Shown here: positions 37,907 through 46,727 of the stretch, one piece after another
Numbering within the stretch: the stretch's first letter is position 1
Layout: every line of letters begins with the position of its first letter
Source of the DNA: [Mycobacterium] manitobense
GTDB lineage: Bacteria; Actinomycetota; Actinomycetes; Mycobacteriales; Mycobacteriaceae
Assembly: GCF_025821665.1 (NCBI RefSeq)
Contig: NZ_JACKSJ010000004.1
Location: forward strand, 1 to 48,633
Direction: 5' to 3'
DNA length: 48,633 nucleotides
Program-made: the position numbers and the translations under genes
Notes under the pieces: model-generated
What the model was told of the DNA's origin: nothing
Databases searched by the model: none
The model's input: only the letters and a program-made list of their open reading frames with translations

Positions 37907-38373
37907 TGCTGGGGCCGGGGGCGCAGGCACCCGACTTCACACTGAAGAACCAGCACGGCACGCCGGTGGCCCTCGCGGATTTCCGTGGTGCGCGCAACGT
38001 GGTACTGGTCTTCTTCCCGCTGGCATTCACCCCGACCTGTCAGCGCGAGCTCGACGAAATCCGCGACAACCTGTCCCGCTACGACAACGCCGACACGGCG
38101 ACGCTGACCATCTCGGTCGGGCCGCCACCCACCCACAAGGCGTGGGCCGGCCGCCACGGCTATTCGTTCCCCGTGCTGGCCGACTTCTGGCCGCACGGCG
38201 CCGTCGCGAAGGCCTACGGGGTGTTCAACGACGACACCGGATATGCCAACCGCGGGACGTTCGTGGTGGACCGCTCCGGGACCATCCGGTTCGCCGAGAT
38301 GAAGCAGCCGGGGGAGCCGCGCGACCAGGGCGTGTGGGCCGCCGCGCTGGCATCGTTGGCGTCCGCCGACTGA
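37906..38373 (+). CDS. ahpE: 1-Cys peroxiredoxin AhpE
   Basis: This 155-aa peroxiredoxin has the peroxidatic cysteine in FFPLAFTPTC at residue 45, as in M. tuberculosis AhpE. ISVGPPPTHKAW and LADFWPHGAVAKAYGVFN are hallmark blocks. It reduces peroxides and peroxynitrite, with mycothiol/mycoredoxin as the known reductant in mycobacteria. No resolving Cys is seen. The GTG start overlaps the previous stop. Confidence 0.95.
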   Translation: MLGPGAQAPDFTLKNQHGTPVALADFRGARNVVLVFFPLAFTPTCQRELDEIRDNLSRYDNADTATLTISVGPPPTHKAWAGRHGYSFPVLADFWPHGAVAKAYGVFNDDTGYANRGTFVVDRSGTIRFAEMKQPGEPRDQGVWAAALASLASAD

Positions 38374-38413
38374 TTTCCGATCGCAGGTCACCGCCGTGTA
38401 GCCTGCCCCGCAC

Positions 38414-38485
38414 GGGCGTGTAGCTCAGTGGTAGAGCTCTGGTTTTACACACCAGCGGTCGGGGGTTCGAAACCCTCCGCGCCCA
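38414..38485 (+). tRNA. tRNA-Val (anticodon TAC)
   Basis: The cloverleaf folds fully. The acceptor stem is gggcgtg/cgcgccc, the D stem gctc/gctc, and the anticodon stem ctggt/accag with loop tttacac (TAC at 38446-38448). The T stem ggggg/ccctc has loop ttcgaaa. The CCA end is not encoded. The only oddities are G-U pairs in the acceptor and T stems. Confidence 0.97.
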
Positions 38486-38488
38486 CTC

Positions 38489-39472
38489 ATGATCAGCCGT
38501 GAGACGCTTCCCTGCGTGTCGATCTCAGCGGGGGTGGCGGCCGGGTGTGCGGCCGATCTCGCGTTCGGCGATCCGCGGCGCGGCCATCCGGTGGCGTTGT
38601 TCGGCGGCGCCGCCGCCGGTCTGGAACGGGCGACCTACGCCGACAGCCGTGCCGCCGGGGCCGCGCACACCGGCGTGCTGCTCGGTCTGCTCACCGCGCT
38701 CGGCGTGTCGGCGCAGCGGACGTCGCGGCGCGGTGGCGGATTGGTGACCGCGTCGGTGACGGGCCTGGCGACGTTCGTCGCGCTCGGCGGTACGTCGCTC
38801 GCACAGGTCGGAGCCGACATGTCCGCGCTGCTGAACGCCGGCGACCTCGACGGCGCTCGCCGGCTGCTGCCGTCACTCTGCGGCCGTGACCCGTCGGTGC
38901 TCGACGCGGCGGGCCTGACGCGTGCGACGGTCGAGTCGATCGCCGAGAACACCTCCGACGCGCAGGTGGCGCCGCTGTGGTGGGCGTCGGTGGCCGGCGT
39001 GCCCGGCGTGCTGGTCTACCGCGGCGCGAACACCCTCGACGCGATGATCGGGCACCGCTCGCCGCGCTATGCGAACTTCGGCTGGGCCGCGGCGCGTCTG
39101 GACGACGTGCTGAACTACCTCCCGGCCCGGGTCGCCGGTCTGCTGGTGGCGCTGTGCGCCCCGGTGGTCGGCGGCTCGCCCGCGGCCGCGGTGCGGGCCT
39201 GGCGGCGCGACGCCGCGCGCCATCCGAGCCCGAATGCCGGCGTGGTGGAGGCGGCGTTCGCCGGTGCGCTCGGAGTGCGGCTTGGCGGGCCGACGCAGTA
39301 CGCCCACGAGCTGGAGATCCGCCCCACCCTCGGTGACGGCCGCATCCCGGAGGCCGCGGACGTCGGCAGGGCGGTGCGGCTGTCGCGGGCCGTGCAGCTG
39401 GCCGCCGCGGTGCTGGCCGTTCTGCTCAGCGCCGCCGGCCGTAGCGGTCGGCGATCTTCTGTTCGGCGGTGA
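38489..39472 (+). CDS. cobD: Adenosylcobinamide-phosphate synthase CobD/CbiB
   Basis: The protein has 327 aa and acts in cobalamin biosynthesis, attaching aminopropanol phosphate to cobyric acid at the membrane. Family motifs are DLAFGDPRRGHPV, ESIAENTSDAQVAPLWW and GANTLDAMIGHRSPRYANFGWAAARLDDVLNYLPAR (first half), and hydrophobic spans are spread through the protein. ATG 38489 lies only 3 bp after the tRNA; GTG 38516 is an alternative start giving MSISAGVAAG. No Shine-Dalgarno decides between them. The last 47 bp overlap the convergent SURF1 gene. Confidence 0.9.
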   Translation: MISRETLPCVSISAGVAAGCAADLAFGDPRRGHPVALFGGAAAGLERATYADSRAAGAAHTGVLLGLLTALGVSAQRTSRRGGGLVTASVTGLATFVALGGTSLAQVGADMSALLNAGDLDGARRLLPSLCGRDPSVLDAAGLTRATVESIAENTSDAQVAPLWWASVAGVPGVLVYRGANTLDAMIGHRSPRYANFGWAAARLDDVLNYLPARVAGLLVALCAPVVGGSPAAAVRAWRRDAARHPSPNAGVVEAAFAGALGVRLGGPTQYAHELEIRPTLGDGRIPEAADVGRAVRLSRAVQLAAAVLAVLLSAAGRSGRRSSVRR

Positions 39473-40253
39473 GTGGCGCAGGCGGGGCCGCTGCCGCCGC
39501 GGCCGCCGCGGCCTTCTCCAGTCGGCGCTGCCGGATCTCGGAGTACACGAAGTAGCCCAGCCCGATGGGGGCGATGATGCCGAACGCGATCCACTGGATG
39601 CCGTAGGACAGGAACGGCCCGGCGTCGAGGTGCGGCAGCGGGATGACCCCGAGGCCGCCGGGCTGGTCCTCGACGAGCTGCAGGTAGGAACCGGTGAGCG
39701 GGACACCCGTCAGCGCCGAGACCTGCGCGGTGTTGATCGAGTACACCTGCTCGAAGCTCTCGGCGCGCATCGGCTTCTTGTCGGCCGCAACCTGTTCGGA
39801 GTCGCGCAGCCGCGCGGTGATGGTGACCGTGCCCCCCGGCGCGGGGTCGATCGGCGGCACCTGGGAGCCCTGCTCCGGTTTGGCGTACCCGCGGTTGACC
39901 AGCACGGTGGGCCCGCCGTCGACGGCGAACGGCACCAGCACCTCGTAGGCGGGGTCGCCGTCGACCACCCGCAGCCGGGCCAGCACCTGTGCGTCGGGCA
40001 GGTAGTGCCCGGTCGCCGTCACCCGCCGCCACTGGTCGTCGACCGCCGACGAATTCTGTTGCGGCAGCAGGGTTGTCACCGGAACCGGATCCGCGGTCAG
40101 CGAGTAGGCGATCTGGTCGTTCTCTCGGGAGGTCTTGGTGTTCTTGCCGAGCTGCCACGGCGCCAGCACGGTGAAACACAGGTAGGCGAACGCCATCACC
40201 ACGACGAACAGGGCGAGCCAGCCCGGTCGCAGGAAGAACGCCCACCGTCGCAT
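39426..40253 (-). CDS. SURF1 family cytochrome oxidase biogenesis protein
   Basis: The 275-aa protein has the SURF1 topology: one span at each end (about 11-31 and 220-240) around an extracytoplasmic domain with LGKNTKTSRENDQI, VLVNRGYA (family signature) and YSINTAQVSALTG. It aids assembly of the aa3 cytochrome oxidase. The C-terminal tail has nine alanines in a row and is encoded opposite the cobD 3' end. Its ATG overlaps the ptpA stop by one base (TGATG). Confidence 0.92.
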   Translation of the reverse strand: MRRWAFFLRPGWLALFVVVMAFAYLCFTVLAPWQLGKNTKTSRENDQIAYSLTADPVPVTTLLPQQNSSAVDDQWRRVTATGHYLPDAQVLARLRVVDGDPAYEVLVPFAVDGGPTVLVNRGYAKPEQGSQVPPIDPAPGGTVTITARLRDSEQVAADKKPMRAESFEQVYSINTAQVSALTGVPLTGSYLQLVEDQPGGLGVIPLPHLDAGPFLSYGIQWIAFGIIAPIGLGYFVYSEIRQRRLEKAAAAAAAAAPPAPLTAEQKIADRYGRRR

Positions 40254-40783
40254 CAGCTGGCCAGCCCGCGTTCGGCGAGGCGTTCGTCCACCCAGTCGTG
40301 CAGGCCGGGCAGCGCCGCTTCGATCACCCGGAACACGTCCTCGAAATCGTCCTGGGTGCCGTAGTAGGGGTCGTCGACGTCCAGCGCGTGCGCGCCCGAG
40401 CGCGGGTCGAACGAGCGCAGCATCCGCAGCCGGTTGGACGGCACGCCCTGTTCACCGAGCATGCGCAGGTGGTTGCGGCCAAGCGCCACCACGAGGTCGG
40501 CGCTGCGGTGGTCGTCGTCGACCTGCGCCGCGCAGTGGGCCGACGGGTAGCCGTGGGCACGCAGGACGCGACCGGCGCGGCTGTCGGCCGGGTCGCCCGC
40601 GTGCCAGCCGCCGGTGCCCGCGCTGCTCACCCGCACCACCTCGGCCAGGCCGCGCTCGGCGATCTGATGGGCGAACATCTTCTCCGCCATCGGCGAGCGG
40701 CAGATGTTGCCCGAGCAGATGAACGTGACGTGCAGTGGTTCATCCCCGGGTCGCGTCGCTCCTGCCCGCCGTGGGTCAGACAC
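40253..40783 (-). CDS. ptpA: Low-molecular-weight protein tyrosine phosphatase PtpA
   Basis: The 176-aa protein has the phosphatase loop C-x5-R at Cys23-Arg29 (ICSGNICRS) and the general-acid region DDPYYG (136-141), plus RMLRSFDPRSGAHALDV. The N-terminus reads MSDP, then RRAGATRPGDEP, then LHVTF. M. tuberculosis PtpA (from memory) reads MSDPLHVTF, so twelve residues are inserted here, and these are encoded largely by the 28-bp repeat at 40744-40771. The GTG start is 2 bp after the HAD stop. PtpA of pathogens is secreted and acts on host proteins; the role in an environmental species is not clear. Confidence 0.93.
   Translation of the reverse strand: MSDPRRAGATRPGDEPLHVTFICSGNICRSPMAEKMFAHQIAERGLAEVVRVSSAGTGGWHAGDPADSRAGRVLRAHGYPSAHCAAQVDDDHRSADLVVALGRNHLRMLGEQGVPSNRLRMLRSFDPRSGAHALDVDDPYYGTQDDFEDVFRVIEAALPGLHDWVDERLAERGLAS
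40744..40771. repeat. 28-bp dispersed repeat, copy 2
   Basis: It matches 24122-24149 with a single mismatch (position 12, g instead of t) in the same orientation. Here it lies near the 5' end of ptpA and is read in a different frame than in the FAD oxidase. The similarity is therefore at the DNA level, not a shared protein motif. Confidence 0.8.
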
Positions 40784-41456
40784 CGAGCACCTCGCGCAGG
40801 TCGGCCACGGTGGCCACGTGCGCCCGCCCGCGCACAGCGCCGGGTTCGGTGAAATCGGTGCGGCCGTAGCCCCAGTCGACCACCACCGTGTCGATGCCGT
40901 GCGCGGCGGCGCCCTCGACGTCGTGGCTGCGGTCGCCGACCATCAGCACCCGCTCGGGCAGCGGCGTCAGCTTCGCCAGCGCATGGGCCACCACGTCGGC
41001 CTTCGCGGCGCGCGAGCCGTCGACGCTGGCGCCGGCGATCACCTCGAAGTGGTCGGCCAGACCGAAGTGCTCGAGGATGCGGTGCGCCGTGGGTTCGGCC
41101 TTCGATGTGGCCACCGCCAGCCGCACGCCGGCCGCCCGCAGATCCGCCAGCAGGCCGGGGATGCCGTCGAACAGGCTGTTCATCGACCAGCCGCGCGTCG
41201 TGTAGTCGGCCCGGTAGGCGGCGACCGCGGCGGCGGTGCGGTCCCCGAGCCCCATCGCCCCGAGCGTGTGGTGCATCGGCGGCCCGATGATCCGGCCGGC
41301 CAGGTCGCCGTCGGGCACCGTGGCGCCGACCTCGGCGAGCGCGTGCTTGAAGCTCGACACGATCCCGCGGGCGGAGTCGGTCAGGGTTCCGTCGAGGTCG
41401 AAGAGGACCAGCTGCGGTCGCGTCCCGGCGAGCGTGCTGTCCAGCGTGTCCGTCAC
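40776..41456 (-). CDS. HAD family hydrolase (phosphoglycolate phosphatase-like; PtkA position)
   Basis: The 226-aa protein has HAD motif [12 protein letters not shown] with two catalytic aspartates, motif II ATSKAE, motif III Lys in AAKADV and motif [14 protein letters not shown], with a helical cap. It lies directly upstream of ptpA, where M. tuberculosis has ptkA, a HAD protein reported as a tyrosine kinase for PtpA. Here the protein looks like an ordinary HAD phosphatase without the long disordered N-terminus of PtkA. GTG 41456 follows GACAAT by 6 nt, a possible leaderless start. Confidence 0.88.
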   Translation of the reverse strand: MTDTLDSTLAGTRPQLVLFDLDGTLTDSARGIVSSFKHALAEVGATVPDGDLAGRIIGPPMHHTLGAMGLGDRTAAAVAAYRADYTTRGWSMNSLFDGIPGLLADLRAAGVRLAVATSKAEPTAHRILEHFGLADHFEVIAGASVDGSRAAKADVVAHALAKLTPLPERVLMVGDRSHDVEGAAAHGIDTVVVDWGYGRTDFTEPGAVRGRAHVATVADLREVLGV

Positions 41457-41515
41457 ACCGCCATTGTCCCCGACGCGGTGCGTCGTCCCGAAATCCCACC
41501 GGACGGACCGCCCAT

Positions 41516-41521
41516 TACTGT
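41516..41521 (+). promoter_or_regulatory. Candidate -10 TACTGT, leaderless NIF3 promoter
   Basis: TACTGT fits TANNNT and is followed by 6 nt and the GTG start at 41528. There is no Shine-Dalgarno. A mirrored hexamer GACAAT on the minus strand (41463-41468) stands 6 nt before the HAD GTG, so both divergent genes may be leaderless. Confidence 0.45.
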
Positions 41522-41527
41522 CGTGAT

Positions 41528-42670
41528 GTGGGGAGTGTCCGTCTGGCCGAGATCATCGACGTCCTCGACGACGCGTATCCGCCCGGGCTGGCCGAGGGCT
41601 GGGATTCGGTGGGCCTGGTGTGCGGCGATCCCGACGAGGCCGTCACGTCCGTGACGGTCGCGGTTGACGCCACCGCCGACGTCATCGACGAGGTGCCCGA
41701 CGGCGGGCTGTTGCTGGCGCACCACCCGCTGCTGCTGCGCGGTGTGGACACCGTGGCGGCGAGCACCCCCAAGGGCGCGCTGGTGCACCGGTTGCTGCGC
41801 TCAGGCCGGGCCCTGTTCACCGCGCACACCAACGCCGACATCGCCCGACCCGGCGTCTCCGACGCACTGGCCGAGGCGATCGGGCTCGAGGTGGGCGACG
41901 CGCTGTCCCCGTCCGGCCCGGGTACGAACCTGGACAAGTGGGTCGTCTACGTGCCGACCGAGGATTCCGACGCGCTGCGCGAGGCGCTCTTCGCAGCAGG
42001 CGCCGGCCACATCGGTGACTACTCGCACTGCAGCTGGACCGTCGCCGGAACCGGTCAGTTCCTGCCGCACGACGGCGCGAACCCGGCGATCGGCAGCGTC
42101 GGCGCCGTCGAGCGGGTGCCGGAGGACCGGGTCGAGGTGATCGCACCGGCGAAGCTGCGGGCACACATCCTGGCCGCCGTGCGATCCGCCCATCCCTACG
42201 AGGAACCCGCGTTCGACGTCTTCGCGCTGGCGCCGCTGCTGGGCGACACCGGCCTCGGCCGGATCGGCGAGCTGCCCGCCCCAGAACCGCTCTCGGTGTT
42301 CGTCGCGCGGGTCCGCGCCGCACTGCCCGAGACGACGTGGGGGGTGCGCGCCGCGGGCGATCCGCGTGCGACGGTGTCCAGAGTGGCAGTGTGCGGCGGC
42401 GCGGGGGATTCCCTGCTGGACGCCGTGACGGCCGCGGACGTGCAGGCCTACGTCACCGCCGACCTGCGCCATCATCCCGCCGACGAGCACCGGCGGGGCT
42501 CGCCGGTCGCGCTGGTCGACGTAGCGCACTGGGCGAGTGAATTCCCCTGGTGCCACCAGGCCGCCGAGCTCGTGCGCGGCCGGTTCGGCGCCGCACTGCC
42601 GGTGCAGGTGTGCCCGGTGCGCACCGACCCGTGGAACGTCGAGGACGACCGTACGGAAAAGAGGACATGA
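41528..42670 (+). CDS. NIF3-like dinuclear metal-binding protein (GTP cyclohydrolase 1 type 2 homologue)
   Basis: The 380-aa NIF3/YqfO family protein has the two-part NIF3 domain with an inserted middle module. Metal ligands lie in [11 protein letters not shown] (His pair), HTNADIA and, near the end, [10 protein letters not shown], with [10 protein letters not shown] in the insert. Biochemical function is not established despite the name. The GTG start fits both family N-terminus and the leaderless promoter. It overlaps the next gene by ATGA. Confidence 0.92.
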   Translation: MGSVRLAEIIDVLDDAYPPGLAEGWDSVGLVCGDPDEAVTSVTVAVDATADVIDEVPDGGLLLAHHPLLLRGVDTVAASTPKGALVHRLLRSGRALFTAHTNADIARPGVSDALAEAIGLEVGDALSPSGPGTNLDKWVVYVPTEDSDALREALFAAGAGHIGDYSHCSWTVAGTGQFLPHDGANPAIGSVGAVERVPEDRVEVIAPAKLRAHILAAVRSAHPYEEPAFDVFALAPLLGDTGLGRIGELPAPEPLSVFVARVRAALPETTWGVRAAGDPRATVSRVAVCGGAGDSLLDAVTAADVQAYVTADLRHHPADEHRRGSPVALVDVAHWASEFPWCHQAAELVRGRFGAALPVQVCPVRTDPWNVEDDRTEKRT

Positions 42671-43398
42671 AAGCCGAAGTAGTGCACCAGCGTTCATTGC
42701 TCGAGCTGGCCCAGGTCGACGCCGAGCTGAGCCGCATCGACCACCGGACCAAGAACCTCGCCGAGCAGCAAAAATTTGACGCCGTGCAGGCCGAGCACAG
42801 CGCGGCCAACGACAGGCTGGCCGTTCTGCGGATCGCGCTGGACGATCTCGAGGGCCAGGCGACCAAGCTCGAAGGTGAGATCGACTCGGTGCGCAAGCGG
42901 GAGGACCGGGACCGCTCACTGCTCGACAACGCCACCAACGCCAAGCAGATCACCGAACTGCAGCACGAACTCGAGACGCTGCAGCGCAGGCAGGCCAGCC
43001 TGGAGGACTCGCTGCTGGAGGTGATGGAGCGGCGCGAGGAGTTGCAGGAGCAGCAGGCGGCGGCGCTCACCGACATCGACGACCTGCAGACCGGTCTGAG
43101 TGCCGCCCGGGCGGCGCGGGACGCGGCGGTCAACGAACTCGGCCAGACCCGGCGCCAACGTGCCGAGCGCCGTGACGAACTCGTCGAAGCACTCGACGCC
43201 GAGCTGGTGAAACTCTACGAGCGTCAGCGGTCCGGGGGCGGTCCCGGGGCGGGCGCGCTGCAGGGCCGGCGGTGCGGCGCCTGCCGGATCGAGATCGACC
43301 GCGGCGAACTGGCGAGGATCTCCGCCGCGCCCGAGGACGAGGTGCTCCGATGCCCGGAGTGCGGTGCGATCCTGTTGCGGGTCAAGGACAACGGCTGA
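42667..43398 (+). CDS. Coiled-coil protein with C-terminal zinc ribbon (CT398-like)
   Basis: The 243-aa protein has a long coiled coil from about residue 15 to 185, rich in Glu, Arg, Gln and Leu, then a zinc ribbon with two CxxC pairs (RRCGACRIE and LRCPECGA). The family is conserved next to NIF3 in many bacteria; the function may be in RNA or replication processes but is not proven. ATG 42667 overlaps the NIF3 stop, and the stop overlaps the next ATG by one base, showing a coupled operon. Confidence 0.9.
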   Translation: MKAEVVHQRSLLELAQVDAELSRIDHRTKNLAEQQKFDAVQAEHSAANDRLAVLRIALDDLEGQATKLEGEIDSVRKREDRDRSLLDNATNAKQITELQHELETLQRRQASLEDSLLEVMERREELQEQQAAALTDIDDLQTGLSAARAARDAAVNELGQTRRQRAERRDELVEALDAELVKLYERQRSGGGPGAGALQGRRCGACRIEIDRGELARISAAPEDEVLRCPECGAILLRVKDNG

Positions 43399-44501
43399 TG
43401 AAGGTGATCGTCGAGGCCGACGGCGGGTCGCGCGGCAATCCGGGTCCCGCCGGCTTCGGTGCGGTGGTGTTCTCGTCCGACCGTGCCACCGTTCTGGCCG
43501 AGAGCAAGCAGGCGATCGGACGTGCCACCAACAACGTCGCCGAGTACCGCGGGCTGATCGCGGGACTCGAGGAGGCCGCCGCGGTGGGCGCCACCGAGGT
43601 GGCGGTCGCCATGGATTCCAAGCTGGTGGTCGAGCAGATGAGCGGCCGCTGGAAGGTCAAGCATCCCGACCTGGTCGAACTGCACCGCGAAGCACAGGGT
43701 GTGGCGGGCAGATTCGAGCGGGTGGAGTACCGCTGGATACCGCGCGCACAGAACTCCCACGCCGACCGGCTGGCCAACGAAGCCATGGACGCCGCCGCGG
43801 GAATCGGTGACGGCCCGTCCGAACCGGCGGAGAACCCATCTGCGTCGACACAGGTGGTGTCCAACCCGGCGGGGTGGACCGGTGCCCGGGGCGCACCCAC
43901 CCGGCTGATGCTGCTGCGGCACGGGCAGACCGAATTGTCCGTGCAGCGGCGTTATTCCGGCCGAGGCAATCCGGCGTTGACCGAACTGGGCCGCAGGCAG
44001 GCCGACGCCGCGGCGGCATACCTCGGTGAGCGCGGCGGGATCGCGGCCGTCGTGACGTCGCCGCTGCAACGCGCGTACGACACCGCCGCGGCGGCGGCCA
44101 AAGCCCTCGGGCTCGACCTCAGCGTCGACGAAGACCTCATCGAAACGGACTTCGGTGACTGGGAGGGCCTGACGTTCTCCGAGGCCTCCGAGCGCGATCC
44201 CGAACTGCACTCGCGGTGGCTGCGCGACACCGCCATCGACCCGCCCGGCGGCGAGAGCTTCGACACCGTGGCGCACCGCGTCCGGCGGGCACGCGACCGC
44301 ATCATCGCCGAGCACGGCGACGCGACCGTCCTGGTGGTGTCCCACGTGACGCCGATCAAGACCATGCTGCGGTTGGCGCTCGACGCCGGGCCCACGATCC
44401 TCTACCGGCTGCACCTCGACCTGGCCTCCCTGAGCATCGCCGAGTTCTACCCCGACGGCGCTGCGTCGGTGCGGCTGGTGAACCAGACGTCCTATCTCTG
44501 A
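43398..44501 (+). CDS. Bifunctional RNase H / acid phosphatase (Rv2228c-like)
   Basis: The 367-aa fusion has an N-terminal RNase HI domain (1-130) with ADGGSRGNPGP (Asp8), NNVAEYRGL (Glu) and AMDSKLV (Asp), which cuts RNA in RNA-DNA hybrids. After a linker rich in Glu, Ser and Pro comes a histidine phosphatase domain of the CobC type (from about 170) with LLRHGQTELS, ETDFGDWEGLTF and VSHVTPI. M. tuberculosis Rv2228c is known to have both activities, including alpha-ribazole phosphatase for cobalamin synthesis. This ties it to cobD, 4 kb away. Confidence 0.94.
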   Translation: MKVIVEADGGSRGNPGPAGFGAVVFSSDRATVLAESKQAIGRATNNVAEYRGLIAGLEEAAAVGATEVAVAMDSKLVVEQMSGRWKVKHPDLVELHREAQGVAGRFERVEYRWIPRAQNSHADRLANEAMDAAAGIGDGPSEPAENPSASTQVVSNPAGWTGARGAPTRLMLLRHGQTELSVQRRYSGRGNPALTELGRRQADAAAAYLGERGGIAAVVTSPLQRAYDTAAAAAKALGLDLSVDEDLIETDFGDWEGLTFSEASERDPELHSRWLRDTAIDPPGGESFDTVAHRVRRARDRIIAEHGDATVLVVSHVTPIKTMLRLALDAGPTILYRLHLDLASLSIAEFYPDGAASVRLVNQTSYL

Positions 44502-44514
44502 CCGGAGGCGCCGA

Positions 44515-45099
44515 TCAGGACGTGTGCAGGTGCAGGCGCTCGCCGTGCGGCCCGAAGATCGCGAGCGCCTCGACCGCTTCCTCCACGGCGCCGAACCAGT
44601 GTGGCGTCCATGTCGAGAATTCCACCGCCTCACCGGGTTTGACGGTGAAATCCTGGTCGCCCAGGATCAACCGCAGTCGGCCCGAGAGCACGTACATCCA
44701 GTCCTGCCCCTCGTGCACCGGCAGTTCCTCCGGCGGCTTGCGGCGCCGCGCGCTGACCCGGATCTTGAACGCGTGCAGGCCGCTTGCCGGGCCCTGCCGG
44801 GTCAGCGGCCAGTAGGTGACGCCGTGATGGGTGCGTGAGCTGCTCTTCACCCGTGGGTCCTCGGCGTCGGGCGCGCGCAGCAGGTCGTCGGTGCTCACCG
44901 ACAGTGCGGCGGCGAGGCGCGGCAGGTGGTCCAGAGCGAGGCGACGCTTGCCCGATTCCAGCCTGCTGAGCGTCGACACGTCGATGCTCGACCGGTTCGC
45001 CACCTCCTCGAGCGTGAGCCCGCGCTGTGTCCGCAACTCCCGTAACCGCCGCCGGACCCGCTGGTCGACGCTGTCTTCCTCCGCCGTCTTTGCCTGCAT
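44515..45099 (-). CDS. XRE-family regulator with cupin domain
   Basis: The 194-aa protein starts at ATG 45099 (MQAKTAEEDSVDQRV). The HTH lies at about 20-70 (LRTQRGLTLEEVANRSSIDV then STLSRLESGKR). The C-terminal cupin is at about 110-190 (EGQDWMYVLSGRLRLILGD, PGEAVEFSTWTPHWFG), where His of EGQDW/PHW could bind a ligand or metal. Such regulators often control the divergent oxidoreductase next to them; here that is the thioredoxin-reductase-like gene 47 bp away. Confidence 0.9.
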   Translation of the reverse strand: MQAKTAEEDSVDQRVRRRLRELRTQRGLTLEEVANRSSIDVSTLSRLESGKRRLALDHLPRLAAALSVSTDDLLRAPDAEDPRVKSSSRTHHGVTYWPLTRQGPASGLHAFKIRVSARRRKPPEELPVHEGQDWMYVLSGRLRLILGDQDFTVKPGEAVEFSTWTPHWFGAVEEAVEALAIFGPHGERLHLHTS

Positions 45100-45146
45100 G
45101 GCAAAACAGCTTGGCACTTGACTGGTGTGCGCGGCAACCTCGGGAC

Positions 45147-46103
45147 ATGGACGAGATCTGGGATTGTGTGGTGGTGGGCGGCGGCGCCGCGGGTTTGAGT
45201 GCTGCGCTGGTGCTGGGACGTGCGCGGCGACGGACACTGGTGGTCGACGCCGGCGCGCAGAGCAACCTGTCCGCGCACGGAATCGGTGGGCTGCTGGGGT
45301 TCGACGGCCGGGCGCCTGCGGAACTGTACGCGGCGGGCAGATCCGAACTGGCGGCGTATCCCTCCGTGGAGCTGCAGACCGGTGAAGTGGTCGACGCCCA
45401 GCGTACCGACGGCGGGTTCGCCCTGCTGCTGCAGGACGGTCGACGGGTCGCGACGCGGCGAATCGTGTTGGCGGGCGGGATGTCCTACGACGTCCCGGCG
45501 CTGGCGGGGGTGGACCGGCTGTGGGGCAGGTCGGTGTTCCACTGCCCCTTCTGCCACGGCTGGGAGGTCAGGGATCAACCCGTCGCAGTGCTCGCCCGCG
45601 GACCACGCGCCGTGCACGCGTCGCTGCTGTTGCGGGGATGGAGCGACGACGTCGTGGTGCTCACCGACGGACCGGCGGACCTGGACAGCGAGGACCGCGC
45701 GCGACTGACCGCGGCCGGGGTCGACATCGACGAACGCACGGTGGCGGGGCTGCGGATCGTCGACGACGGGCTCGAGGCAATCGAATTCGCCGAGGGGGCG
45801 CGCATCGACCGGCGCGCCCTGATGGTGACCCCGAGGCTGCGTCAGCGTTCACCGCTCGCCGCTCAGCTGGGCGTGCGGTTCCAGGAATCACACCCCCTCG
45901 CCGAGGACGCGGTGGCCGTCGATGACCTGCAACGCACGTCGGTGCCCGGCGTGTTCGCCGCGGGTGACGTGTGCGTACAGGTGCCGCAGGTCGCGGCGGC
46001 GGTGGCCGCCGGATCGCTGGCCGGCGCGTCGGTGATGCAGACCTCGATGGCCGACGACCACGGGTTGCCGGTCCCCGAATGGAAGGAACACGTGAATGTC
46101 TGA
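45147..46103 (+). CDS. Thioredoxin-reductase-like FAD-dependent oxidoreductase
   Basis: The 318-aa protein has FAD motif VVGGGAAGLSAA (9-20), the redox-active pair CPFC at 133-136 (FHCPFCHGWE) and C-terminal FAD motif VFAAGDVC. The CPFCHGWE form is typical of the TrxR-like subgroup that lacks proven thioredoxin activity, and some members make disulfides in small molecules. ATG 45147 has only a weak ribosome site. It overlaps the following methyltransferase gene by 8 bp. Confidence 0.9.
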   Translation: MDEIWDCVVVGGGAAGLSAALVLGRARRRTLVVDAGAQSNLSAHGIGGLLGFDGRAPAELYAAGRSELAAYPSVELQTGEVVDAQRTDGGFALLLQDGRRVATRRIVLAGGMSYDVPALAGVDRLWGRSVFHCPFCHGWEVRDQPVAVLARGPRAVHASLLLRGWSDDVVVLTDGPADLDSEDRARLTAAGVDIDERTVAGLRIVDDGLEAIEFAEGARIDRRALMVTPRLRQRSPLAAQLGVRFQESHPLAEDAVAVDDLQRTSVPGVFAAGDVCVQVPQVAAAVAAGSLAGASVMQTSMADDHGLPVPEWKEHVNV

Positions 46104-46719
46104 GGCGCAAAAGTTCTGGGACGAGCTGTACGGCGCGCGCGAGCGGGTGTGGAGCGGCCGGGTGAATCCCTGGCTCGCCGAGACGGCCGCGCCGCTCTCG
46201 CCGGGGCGTGCTCTCGATCTCGGCTGTGGCGAGGGCGGGGACTCCGTGTGGCTGGCCGAGCACGGATGGCTTGTGACGGCGGTCGACATCTCGCCGACGG
46301 CGTTGGACCGGGCGGCCGCCGCCGCGGAGGCGGCCGGGGTGACGGCGCGGATCGACTTCCAGCGTCACGATCTGCTGGAGAGCTTCCCCGACGGCGAGTT
46401 CGACCTGGTGTCAGCGCAGTTCCTGCAGTCGCCGCTGGACTTCGACCGTGACACGGTGCTGCGCCGCGCCGTCGCCGCGGTCGCGCCGGGTGGAGTGCTG
46501 ATCGTCGTCGACCATGGTGCGGCGCCGCCGTGGGCACATGAGATGGCGCGCAAGCATCGCTTCCTGTCGGTCGACGAGGTGATCGACCCCATCGGACTCG
46601 ATCCCGCCGAGTGGCAACGGGTTCGCGCCGAGCCGGTCGAGCGTTCCGCCACCGGCCCGGACGGTGAGGCGGGGACCCTGCTCGACAACGTCATCGTGCT
46701 GCGCCGGGTGACGCACTAG
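46096..46719 (+). CDS. Class I SAM-dependent methyltransferase
   Basis: This 207-aa enzyme has SAM motif I ALDLGCGEGGDSVWLA (39-54), acidic motif II VTAVDISPTAL and DLVSAQFLQSP later. It resembles small-molecule methyltransferases of the TehB/UbiE type, with a short N-terminus (FWDELYGARERVWSG). Overlap with the flavoprotein gene suggests a common pathway or detoxification role (inference). Confidence 0.9.
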   Translation: MSEAQKFWDELYGARERVWSGRVNPWLAETAAPLSPGRALDLGCGEGGDSVWLAEHGWLVTAVDISPTALDRAAAAAEAAGVTARIDFQRHDLLESFPDGEFDLVSAQFLQSPLDFDRDTVLRRAVAAVAPGGVLIVVDHGAAPPWAHEMARKHRFLSVDEVIDPIGLDPAEWQRVRAEPVERSATGPDGEAGTLLDNVIVLRRVTH

Positions 46720-46727
46720 GCCGAGGC

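Noticed and set aside
38486..38633. Integration (att) site next to tRNA-Val
   Set aside because: No integrase and no repeat of the tRNA 3' end were found nearby; cobD follows at once, as expected for core DNA.
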